Shown here in pieces: positions 8,525-14,995 of a DNA stretch of 14,995 nt. Numbering within the stretch: position 1 is the stretch's first letter; every line of letters starts with the position of its first letter. The translations under genes and the position numbers were made by a program. The notes below the pieces were generated by a model that worked only from the letters and a program-made list of their open reading frames with translations, had not been told where the DNA came from and made no database searches. Origin of the DNA: Bacteroidales bacterium (GTDB lineage Bacteria; Bacteroidota; Bacteroidia; Bacteroidales; WCHB1-69); assembly GCA_028684405.1 (NCBI GenBank), contig JAQUGA010000040.1, forward strand, positions 1 through 14,995, given 5' to 3'.

Positions 8525-10252
8525 ATGAAAAAGACCCTTTCTGTAATCTTCATTACATTTATTTTTCAGTTTTCAATTTTTTCGCAAACGGAAAAATCAA
8601 GCAAAACGGAGGTAAAAAACGGCACTGAATATTTTGTACATGAAATATGCAAAGGACAAACTTTATATGGAATTTCCCGAATGTATTCTATTCCTATTGA
8701 TTCAATATTAGTACACAACAAAGAAGTGACCAGTGCATTGCAAATTGGAAGCTTACTTTACATTCCAACATATAAAAAACCATCAAAAGCTGAAAATCAG
8801 GTTATTGAAAGCAAACCAAAACAAGCAACCTGGCATACTGTTGTGCAGGGTGAATCCTTATATTCTATTTCCAGAAAATACAATACAAGTATTGATGAGC
8901 TAAAAAAATTGAATCCAGGAATTAGCGAAAATCTTAGTATTAATCAAAGAATAGAAGTTCCATCACAAAAATCCGATCCAACTCACCCTACTCAAATCGA
9001 AAATGTAATCACAACTCCAAAACCAGAGGTTGAAAAAACCATTGTAGAAGAACCAGCGAAAGAAGAAAAACCCAAACAAAAAGATTCTACAATCATTACT
9101 AAGCCAGCAATATCCTCCAATAAAATCACGAATGAAATTAATATAGCTTTGATGGTTCCCCTTTTTACGGACCAAAACCACAGCATAAATATTTCAAACA
9201 TTAAATCCGTTTCAGACATTAACAACGTTCAATCATTCAAATTTATCCAATTTTATTTGGGTTTCTTGGAAGGAGTTAAACAATTTGAAGGAAAAAACAT
9301 CAAAATAAATTTAAAAGTATACGATGTAGCTGAAGGAGTTTCTGCAGTTAAAAAAATCACTTCAGAATCTAGTTTTGCAAAAACACATTTGATTGTTGGG
9401 CCACTATTTTCTTCTCCATTCAGTGAAGCTCAAAAATGGGCCAACAAAAATGGTGTTTACATTATTAACCCATTTACTATGCAAAGCAATGTTATAAAAA
9501 ATTCAGCATTTACATTCAAACTTACCTGCAATGAAAAAGAGAAATATGCTCGTTTGTCCAACGCTATTGAGCAGCAATTTCCAAATGCAAATGTCATTTT
9601 GGTTTACAATAAAAACAAAGACACGAATAATGTTTCATTGCTTAAAAGCAGTTTTTCCAATACAAAACTCAAATCAAACATAAAAGATGTCATCTTTAAC
9701 GAACGGGGCATTAATGGAATTAAGGAACGTTACGAAAACAACCGTCCAAATGTAGTTGTCAGTTTTCTTTCTGGCGAAGCAACCATAACAAACTATGTTC
9801 GTAGACTTTATGAATTAAAAAGAGACAGCGTTTACCTATTTTGCCCAAGCGAATGGATGGTTTACGACAATATTGAATCGGAGTATTTGCAGTCATTAAA
9901 TGCTCATTTCTACGGCAATTATTTTGTTGATTATCGCAACCAAAAAACAATGGAATTTGTCCAAAACTTCATCCAGAAATACAACACAGAGCCACTTATC
10001 GAAAACTTCGGATTTCAAGGCTACGATGTTGCTACTTTTTTTATTGGATTAATGACCGAATATAGAGACGAATGGATTTTAAACATTAACAAAAACAAGC
10101 ACGACCTACTTTCAATAAATCTTTCTTTTGAGAAAAAATCTGAGGGAAATGGGTATGAAAACAGGAAAATACAAATAATAAAACTGTGCAATTACGAATT
10201 TATACCTTACGATACCAATTGCAATATGAATAGAGAAGAAATCCGTTACTAA
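8525..10252 (+). CDS. Exported LysM protein with a type 1 periplasmic-binding-like domain
   Basis: A 575-residue exported protein. Residues 1-21 are a signal peptide (KK, hydrophobic core, cleavage near FSQ). Two LysM domains follow at about 36-82 (GQTLYGISRMYSIP) and 103-146 (GESLYSISRKYNTSIDELKKLN), which in this family bind peptidoglycan. A charged Pro/Lys/Glu linker (about 147-200) leads to a domain resembling the receptor-family/type 1 periplasmic-binding fold (about 205-540), with an early INIALMVPLF strand and HLIVGPLFSSPFSEAQKWA (288-306). No ABC permease or ATPase gene lies nearby, so a transport role is not supported. The fold is also used by the peptidoglycan-synthase activator LpoA, so a wall-associated sensor or scaffold is equally possible. 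It begins 12 bp after guaA, suggesting one operon. No clear terminator follows; the next gene converges with a 2-bp gap. Confidence 0.85.
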   Translation: MKKTLSVIFITFIFQFSIFSQTEKSSKTEVKNGTEYFVHEICKGQTLYGISRMYSIPIDSILVHNKEVTSALQIGSLLYIPTYKKPSKAENQVIESKPKQATWHTVVQGESLYSISRKYNTSIDELKKLNPGISENLSINQRIEVPSQKSDPTHPTQIENVITTPKPEVEKTIVEEPAKEEKPKQKDSTIITKPAISSNKITNEINIALMVPLFTDQNHSINISNIKSVSDINNVQSFKFIQFYLGFLEGVKQFEGKNIKINLKVYDVAEGVSAVKKITSESSFAKTHLIVGPLFSSPFSEAQKWANKNGVYIINPFTMQSNVIKNSAFTFKLTCNEKEKYARLSNAIEQQFPNANVILVYNKNKDTNNVSLLKSSFSNTKLKSNIKDVIFNERGINGIKERYENNRPNVVVSFLSGEATITNYVRRLYELKRDSVYLFCPSEWMVYDNIESEYLQSLNAHFYGNYFVDYRNQKTMEFVQNFIQKYNTEPLIENFGFQGYDVATFFIGLMTEYRDEWILNINKNKHDLLSINLSFEKKSEGNGYENRKIQIIKLCNYEFIPYDTNCNMNREEIRY

Positions 10253-10254
10253 TT

Positions 10255-10620
10255 TTACAAGCCTGAATTTAAATCTTTTACCAAAAAATACATATTCTCT
10301 GCAATGGGAAGATAGCCGTATTCAAAACAATAAACATACGTATCCCCTTTCTGGGTAGTATAAGTATGCGTATGATAATTGGGATTAAATCCTTTTTCCA
10401 ATAATTTATCTCGATTAATCTTTGTTTTTCCAGTAGGATTAAACTCTTGTAATATCCTGCGATTTTTCCTTAGAATGTTGATTGTATTTCTAACAAAAAT
10501 GTTTGCATCACTATTCAAACGATTGTTGTATGAATTTCTGCATTGATCAGAGCAAAATCTTTTATCGGATCTGCCCACGATTGGTTCTTCACACTCAAGA
10601 CATCTCTTTTTTGCTTCCAT
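10255..10620 (-). CDS. Small zinc-ribbon protein conserved in Bacteroidota
   Basis: A 121-residue cytoplasmic protein starting at the ATG at 10620. A longer reading with 30 extra N-terminal residues (to 10710) is rejected because that extension is hydrophobic/Phe-rich and because a TAnnTTTG element falls inside it. Cys7, Cys10, Cys23 and Cys27 (CLEC, then FCSDQCRN) form a CxxC-x12-CxxxC metal-binding knuckle. A basic helical stretch around residues 40-58 (NTINILRKNRRILQEF) follows, then a C-terminal part with FNPNYHTHTY and CFEYGYLPI. I recognise the sequence type as a widespread Bacteroidota hypothetical family; no function is known to me. The knuckle plus basic helix suggests nucleic-acid or protein binding, as an inference. 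Its 3' end is 2 bp from the stop of the convergent LysM gene, with no terminator between. Confidence 0.8.
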   Translation of the reverse strand: MEAKKRCLECEEPIVGRSDKRFCSDQCRNSYNNRLNSDANIFVRNTINILRKNRRILQEFNPTGKTKINRDKLLEKGFNPNYHTHTYTTQKGDTYVYCFEYGYLPIAENMYFLVKDLNSGL

Positions 10621-10637
10621 TATCACATTTTTTTTTA

Positions 10638-10645
10638 CAAATTTA
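10638..10645 (-). promoter_or_regulatory. Candidate -7 element for the zinc-ribbon gene
   Basis: TAAATTTG on the minus strand (10645-10638) is an exact TAnnTTTG match. Transcription would start near 10633, leaving a leader of about 13 nt. The -33 position holds only TTTT (10668-10665, 19-bp spacer). It supports the ATG at 10620 as the true start. Confidence 0.4.
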
Positions 10646-10868
10646 AAGAAATTACCAATCAAGTAAAATAATCCTTGAAAAAATATTTTTTTTGAAATAG
10701 AACAATCCAAATTTGCGATTTTGAAAACATTAAGACTTAACTACAATTATAGCATCCAAAAGAATAATATACTCGTAAAGAATATCACAGATGTAAAACA
10801 CTTGCTTTAAAATATCCAATGATTTGGTGTTCTATTTGCACTAAGCATATAAACTTATTCTGGCGATT

Positions 10869-10910
10869 AATATTAAAAAAGGGCTTTCAAGAAAGCCCTT
10901 TTTTAATATT
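10869..10910 (-). terminator. Strong rho-independent terminator ending the sigma/CHU_C unit
   Basis: A perfect 20-bp-arm hairpin (10869-10888 and 10891-10910) with core GGGCTTTC/GAAAGCCC, an AA centre and flanking A6/T6 tracts, so it can work in both directions. Its edge overlaps the last two bases of the CHU_C protein's stop codon (10909-10911). It closes the minus-strand transcript running from the right. From here to the zinc-ribbon start (10621-10868) I see no gene, only that gene's candidate promoter. Confidence 0.92.
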
Positions 10911-11982
10911 ATCTACTTCTATATAGTATTACTTGTCCAAATTGCTCTCTTTGTTTATTTTTAGAGTCGCGATATCGTATTGCGTAAAAATAGGCTCCTT
11001 CTTCTGCTTGTGATCCTGAAATTTTTCCGTCCCAACCATAATTGATGTTTTTGGTTTCAAACACTTTTCCACCAGTTCTGGTAAAAACCACCATCTCATA
11101 ATCGCTGATATCTCCATTATAAACGGGCAAAAACTCATCGTTTCGTCCATCTCCATCTGGAGTAAAGGCCGTTGGTACATAAATTTGATAACAATCTTCA
11201 ACTTGTACAAAAATCCTTAACAAAGTATCTGTCCCGTCATTTCTTGTGGCACGAACAACAAAAACAGAAGATTCTGTGGGTTCAACTATTTTTTCAAAGT
11301 CAGTACTTCCATCCGACCAAGCTACAGACACTGCTCCTAGAACCGAAAGACGAGCGGGCGTCCATCTGCAAATAATCGTATCTTTTGAAGCAAAAACAGG
11401 AATTACACTTAAAGTTGAACGAGGTGTTTCTTGAAATGCATCAAGTTCTTTAGTTTTTACAGGCTTTTCATCAGCCACTGAAACTGCTATTTTTTGAGGA
11501 GTAGATTCAAGGTTCTGCACTTTAGGAGCTGGATGCACCATTTCTAATGTTTGAGGTTCTATGTTTGGTTTTATCAACTCAACCGACTTAGCAGGTTCGG
11601 GGTTTGAAATATCCGATTGTGTTTTCCTTTTCTCTGATATAATTTTATTTTCAACTAAACTATTATCTTCAACTGGTTTACTTTCTTTGACAACAATTGT
11701 TTTTATATTCTCTTTTTGATTGGGCAATTCTATTAAATTATTATCTACTACAGCATTTTCATTTTGCACAAAATTGTTATAAGCAAAATACAAAGCGACC
11801 GAAATAAAGGCAACTGCGGCTATACCCGTGAATAATTTAGCATAACTAAAAGATGCTTTAATATTATATTTAATCAAGTCTGGATTTTTCTGAATATTTT
11901 TCCAAACATGACCAGAAGGATTCTCGGCATAATCGTAGAGATTATCTTTAAAAATTTCTCCTATGTTTTTATCTGTTTTCAT
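10909..11982 (-). CDS. Membrane-anchored CHU_C-domain protein, probable anti-sigma/sensor partner of the upstream ECF sigma factor
   Basis: A 357-residue protein with a short cytoplasmic head (1-48) carrying NPSGHVWKNIQ (21-31). This resembles, from memory, the N-terminal P-x-x-x-VW-x-x-I segment of Bacteroidota membrane proteins encoded next to ECF sigma genes. One transmembrane helix follows (about 49-68, LFTGIAAVAFISVALYFAY), then a low-complexity Glu/Lys/Pro/Val-rich stalk (about 75-190). An Ig/PKD-like domain (about 193-262) includes DTIICRW, AWSDGSTDF and TLLRIFVQVEDC. A CHU_C / gliding-motility C-terminal domain (TIGR04131-like, about 267-355) has VPTAFTPDGDGRNDEF, GGKVFET, YGWDGK, GAYFYAI and final GQVILYRSR. 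There is no cleavable signal peptide, unusual for this domain, which normally directs type IX secretion. It starts 7 bp after the sigma stop codon, supporting translational coupling and partnership. The anti-sigma role is inferred from context and topology. Confidence 0.85.
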   Translation of the reverse strand: MKTDKNIGEIFKDNLYDYAENPSGHVWKNIQKNPDLIKYNIKASFSYAKLFTGIAAVAFISVALYFAYNNFVQNENAVVDNNLIELPNQKENIKTIVVKESKPVEDNSLVENKIISEKRKTQSDISNPEPAKSVELIKPNIEPQTLEMVHPAPKVQNLESTPQKIAVSVADEKPVKTKELDAFQETPRSTLSVIPVFASKDTIICRWTPARLSVLGAVSVAWSDGSTDFEKIVEPTESSVFVVRATRNDGTDTLLRIFVQVEDCYQIYVPTAFTPDGDGRNDEFLPVYNGDISDYEMVVFTRTGGKVFETKNINYGWDGKISGSQAEEGAYFYAIRYRDSKNKQREQFGQVILYRSR

Positions 11983-11989
11983 ATATCAT

Positions 11990-12571
11990 TTATAATTGTG
12001 CCATTTTTTTATTTTCAGACTCTGTTAACTCATTGATTTTTTGTTGCAACGAACGTCGAGCTTTTAGCAATTGAGACTTGGAAGTATTAACAGATACATT
12101 TAATTCATCTGCAATTTCCTTGTGTGAATAACCTTCGATTTCAAACATGTTAAAAACCATGCGATAACCTGGAGGTAATTCTTCAATCATTTGTAGAAGG
12201 ACTTTAGTATTAAGCTTATCGTAATTATCAATTCTAACATCTTCAACAATTTCCACAATTTCGTCAATATTTGCATGATACGACGACTTTTGTTTTGCAC
12301 GATAATAATTCAAAGCCGTGTTTACCATTATTCTTCTAACCCAACCTTCCAAAGAACCATCAAGTCGGAAATTCTTCAAATTCAGAAAAACTTTAATAAA
12401 TCCATCTTGAAGAATATCCTCTGCCTCTTCAATTGTATCTGAATAGCGTATACAAACGCCTTTCATTACTGGTGCAAACTTATTGTAGAGAGCTTGCTGA
12501 AATTTCGATTTCCCTTCTACACACCCCTTAACAAGTTCTTCATCAGTCATAATTCGATTTGGCAGTTTCAT
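11990..12571 (-). CDS. ECF-family RNA polymerase sigma factor
   Basis: A 193-residue group 4 (ECF) sigma factor. Region 2 lies at about residues 25-90: the helix with YSDTIEEAEDILQDGFIKVF for core and -10 contacts, then GSLEGWVRRIMVNTALNYYR. Region 4 lies at about 133-185: LPPGYRMVFNMFEIEGYSHK, then the helix-turn-helix HKEIADELNVSVNTSKSQLLKARR. Regions 1.1 and 3 are absent, as in all ECF sigmas. Translation may start at ATG 12571 or at Met8 (12550, MTDEEL), which aligns better with many ECF starts; no ribosome-binding site decides. It lies 44 bp after the M16 peptidase and 7 bp before the CHU_C membrane protein, probably its regulator. It likely reads envelope-related signals and may autoregulate, but no target promoter is identifiable here. 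Confidence 0.95.
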   Translation of the reverse strand: MKLPNRIMTDEELVKGCVEGKSKFQQALYNKFAPVMKGVCIRYSDTIEEAEDILQDGFIKVFLNLKNFRLDGSLEGWVRRIMVNTALNYYRAKQKSSYHANIDEIVEIVEDVRIDNYDKLNTKVLLQMIEELPPGYRMVFNMFEIEGYSHKEIADELNVSVNTSKSQLLKARRSLQQKINELTESENKKMAQL

Positions 12572-12615
12572 TGATAAGACATTTTATAAATACTAAAAGG
12601 TGTCTATACAGGGAG

Positions 12616-13863
12616 TTATCTATTATTTTTCTTGGAAAGATAAAACATATCAGAAAAATTATTATCAGCAAATATCTGGTTTCCAACCCTTAACATGTCA
12701 TCCATTTCTATTGTACGATACTTATCTATCTCATTATTAATTAAATCTATGTTGCCCAAACATTCATAGTAGGCTAAATTCATAGCTTTATTTAATATAT
12801 TCATTCTGGAGAACATCATCACAGATGTCGTTTTGTTAATCACTTTTTCCAATTCGGCTGGTTTTATACCCTCTTTCATTAGCAATTTGAGCTCTTGATT
12901 TATGGCATCGTTTGCTTGATTTGGATCAACGTCTTCAGCTATATGACCTACAATATATAGTAATCCCTCATCTATTGAGCCCGATACACTGCTATTGATT
13001 GCTGAAAAAAGCCCCTTTTTTTTATACAAGTTTTTGTACAATCGAGAAGATGTTCCATTGGCAAGTACATCCGAAAGAATGTCGCCTACATAATAATCAT
13101 CTTCCGACCTTTTTGCCATATGAAATGCTTTATAAATTGCATTTGTAGGAACATTTCGTTCCACTTCCAGAAAGCGATACTTTTCCTGAACAGGTTCTGA
13201 AGGAAGATTTCGTTGATAATCATAATTGGGTTCAATATCACCAAACCATTTTTCGGCCAATCTAATCATTTCATCTGGATCAACATTTCCAGCAATAGTC
13301 AAAATAGCTCTATTGGGACGATAATGTTTGCTAAAAAAGCCTTGAATATCTTCTAAATTAGCATTTTGAATATGACTAAGATCGATTCCTATTGGATTCC
13401 AACGATACGGATGAACTTTGTATGATAGATTATGCAAAAGCAACATTGCATCACCATATGGCTGATTTAAATAGGATTGTCGAAATTCTTCGCTTACCAC
13501 TTTCTTTTGAGTTTCTAGAGATTTTTCGGAGATTAATAAATTCTTCATTCGATCCGATTCTACCCAAAAAGCCGTTTCAACGTTAACGGCAGGCAAGGTA
13601 ATGTAGTAATTGGTGATGTCTCTGGAAGTAAAAGCATTGTTTGATCCTGCCGCTTCTTGTATTGGTTTATCAAATTTTGGCACATTTGCTGAGCCTTCAA
13701 ACATTAAATGCTCAAACAAATGGGCAAATCCAGTTTTTTCAGGATTTTCATCCCTCGACCCAACATCATACAATAGATTAAATGCAGCCAAGGATGTATT
13801 TAAGTCTCTATGAACAATAATTTTCAAACCATTGCTTAATTGAGTTTTGTGGTATCTAATCAT
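12616..13863 (-). CDS. M16B-family zinc metallopeptidase
   Basis: A 415-residue pitrilysin/processing-peptidase-type protein. The inverted zinc motif HLFEH (48-52; His48, Glu51, His52) lies in GFAHLFEHLMFEGSANVPKFD-type context, and the third ligand would be a Glu in VVSEEFRQ (about 125-126). The second half-domain runs from about 215 and includes the substrate-cleft block GTSSRLYKNLYKKKGLFSA (271-289). The length equals one two-domain M16B subunit. Bacteroidota often carry such genes in pairs, but only one is present here, so a homodimer is possible. No signal peptide is visible, so it is probably cytoplasmic and degrades peptides. Its ATG overlaps the end of the channel gene by 8 bp (ATGATTAG), indicating one operon with translational coupling. 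The substrate is unknown. Confidence 0.93.
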   Translation of the reverse strand: MIRYHKTQLSNGLKIIVHRDLNTSLAAFNLLYDVGSRDENPEKTGFAHLFEHLMFEGSANVPKFDKPIQEAAGSNNAFTSRDITNYYITLPAVNVETAFWVESDRMKNLLISEKSLETQKKVVSEEFRQSYLNQPYGDAMLLLHNLSYKVHPYRWNPIGIDLSHIQNANLEDIQGFFSKHYRPNRAILTIAGNVDPDEMIRLAEKWFGDIEPNYDYQRNLPSEPVQEKYRFLEVERNVPTNAIYKAFHMAKRSEDDYYVGDILSDVLANGTSSRLYKNLYKKKGLFSAINSSVSGSIDEGLLYIVGHIAEDVDPNQANDAINQELKLLMKEGIKPAELEKVINKTTSVMMFSRMNILNKAMNLAYYECLGNIDLINNEIDKYRTIEMDDMLRVGNQIFADNNFSDMFYLSKKNNR

Positions 13864-14995
13864 CTGTTTTTACTTGCAGGTTTAAGTTTTCCATAATTTC
13901 TCTCACATTATTGCTTGACGGTGTTTGATACAATGCCAAATCAAAAAATCTAAGTGCGGCATAAAAATGATCAAAAATATCCGATTGAATTTCTTCATAA
14001 ATTATCCACTCTTTACTGCGGCAAAAAACATATACTTCCAAAGGAATCCCTTTGTCGGAAGTGGGCAATTGACGCACCATCAGTGTCGACTCTTGACTCA
14101 AGGTATCCAAAGATCTCAAATACGCTTGCATATACATTCTAAAAATTCCGATATTGGTTTGATTTCTCCCATTCACAGCAAGTGACTTATCGAAACTCAT
14201 GTTTGCGTTGTATTCATCAATCTCTTTTTGTTTTTCTATCACGTAATCTGAAATCAATTCTATTTCCTTATATGAATCAAGCATTTCGGGTGTACAAAAT
14301 TTCACCGTTTCCATGTCTATATAAAGGGCTCTTTTTATTCTTCTTCCTTCCGATTCAAACATTCCACGCCAATTTATAAAGGAATCTGAAATCATAGCAT
14401 AAGCTGGGATGTATACAATTGTTTTATCAAAGTTACGAACTTTAACAGTGGTTAGTGCAATTTCAATAACATCGCCATCTGCTTTGTATTTGTCCATTGT
14501 AATCCAATCTCCGGGACGTGCCATATCGTTCGCCGACAGCTGAACACCCGCAACTAAACCCAACAATGCATCTTTAAACACCAACATTAATACAGCACTT
14601 AAAGCACCTAAACCAGCTAAGAAAGTCAAAGGAGATTTGCCTAAAATAGTGGCTAAAATTAATACGCCTGCAAAAAATGACAAAAGCACTTTGATAAGTT
14701 GCAAATAGCCTTTAATCGGCTTATAATTTGATATTTCCCAATTGTTGTATATCTCTCCAAAAGTATCAATCAATGTGTATAATGATAACAATATTACAAG
14801 CACAATGTAAACACCAAGCACTGCCAAAATAAAAGACAGCCATCCAGGATTGTAGGGTAAAACAAAAGGGATATACTTATAAATAAGAGCTGCGGGAACG
14901 ATGTATGAAACTCGGGTGAAAAACTTATTGCTAAAAAGTTTATCATCCCAATCGTTAGAAGTCCTTTTTACAATTTTTTTAATGATTTTAGCCAC
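13856..14995 (-). CDS. YbdG-type mechanosensitive (MscS-family) channel, N-terminus beyond window edge
   Basis: Inner-membrane small-conductance mechanosensitive channel, releasing solutes under hypo-osmotic stress; 379 residues are visible. Membrane segments appear at about 28-45, 50-75, 88-110 and 120-150; the last includes LTFLAGLGALSAVLMLVFKD (127-146), the pore-lining helix. The MscS beta domain follows: RPGDWITMDKYKADGDVIEI, TTVKVRNFDKTIVYIPAYAM, INWRGM, GRRIKRAL. These match E. coli YbdG closely, including the YbdG/MscM-type insertion around residues 240-280. YbdG has about 60 residues with another membrane helix before the point matching our first residue, and the codon at the very edge is GTG, so the gene most likely continues past 14995 and that GTG is an internal Val. 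Its stop overlaps the M16 peptidase start. Confidence 0.9.
   Translation of the reverse strand: MAKIIKKIVKRTSNDWDDKLFSNKFFTRVSYIVPAALIYKYIPFVLPYNPGWLSFILAVLGVYIVLVILLSLYTLIDTFGEIYNNWEISNYKPIKGYLQLIKVLLSFFAGVLILATILGKSPLTFLAGLGALSAVLMLVFKDALLGLVAGVQLSANDMARPGDWITMDKYKADGDVIEIALTTVKVRNFDKTIVYIPAYAMISDSFINWRGMFESEGRRIKRALYIDMETVKFCTPEMLDSYKEIELISDYVIEKQKEIDEYNANMSFDKSLAVNGRNQTNIGIFRMYMQAYLRSLDTLSQESTLMVRQLPTSDKGIPLEVYVFCRSKEWIIYEEIQSDIFDHFYAALRFFDLALYQTPSSNNVREIMENLNLQVKTDD

Noticed and set aside
10621..10710. A 30-residue N-terminal extension of the zinc-ribbon protein.
   Set aside because: The extension is Phe-rich, looks like AT-rich spacer, and contains a TAnnTTTG element; the Met at 10620 directly precedes the conserved Cys knuckle.
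10711..10868. Possible small RNA or peptide gene in the spacer before the sigma-unit terminator.
   Set aside because: No open frame of note, no exact TAnnTTTG promoter pointing into it, and only weak short inverted repeats.
14993..14995. GTG as the start codon of the mechanosensitive channel.
   Set aside because: It coincides with the window edge, and homologous YbdG has an extra N-terminal membrane helix before this point, so the codon is more likely an internal Val.

Overview
The window looks like ordinary chromosome from a member of the Bacteroidota, probably a Bacteroidales- or Marinilabiliales-type anaerobe. The evidence is AT-rich DNA with very AT-rich spacers, almost no Shine-Dalgarno sequences, candidate promoters of the Bacteroidota TTTG / TAnnTTTG type, and several lineage-typical proteins: a CHU_C (type IX secretion type B-like) domain protein paired with an ECF sigma factor, a receiver-PEP/pyruvate-binding fusion, a long-form urocanate hydratase, and a small CxxC...CxxxC zinc-ribbon protein. 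Nothing suggests a large foreign island.

Layout. At the left edge (1-45, minus strand) lies what reads as the first 45 nt of a group II intron, most like class C. It sits directly behind the rho-independent terminator (52-79) of gdhA; the rest of the intron lies outside the window. gdhA (101-1438, minus) encodes NADP-type glutamate dehydrogenase. Upstream of it, also on the minus strand, is a 989-residue protein with two receiver-like domains and a PPDK/PEP-synthase-type ATP-grasp domain (1634-4603). A divergent spacer of about 190 bp separates this from hutU (4791-6794, plus), which ends in a terminator. Next comes guaA (6983-8512), whose candidate promoter lies so close to the ATG that the transcript may be leaderless. 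A LysM plus periplasmic-binding-fold protein (8525-10252) follows 12 bp later.

The right part is on the minus strand. A 121-residue zinc-ribbon protein (10255-10620) converges on the LysM gene with a 2-bp gap. Further right is a compact unit read from the right edge leftwards: a YbdG-type MscS channel (13856 to the edge, N-terminus cut off), an M16B zinc peptidase overlapping it by 8 bp, an ECF sigma factor, and a membrane-spanning protein with a CHU_C domain that is probably the anti-sigma or sensor partner. The unit closes with a 20-bp perfect-stem terminator (10869-10910).

Functionally, gdhA, hutU and guaA are housekeeping nitrogen and purine metabolism. The LysM protein and the channel/peptidase/sigma/CHU_C unit point to the cell envelope. 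The observations most worth following up are the intron end behind the gdhA terminator, the sigma factor paired with a membrane-anchored secretion-type C-terminal domain, the receiver-ATP-grasp fusion that lacks the phospho-histidine domain, and the possibly leaderless guaA.
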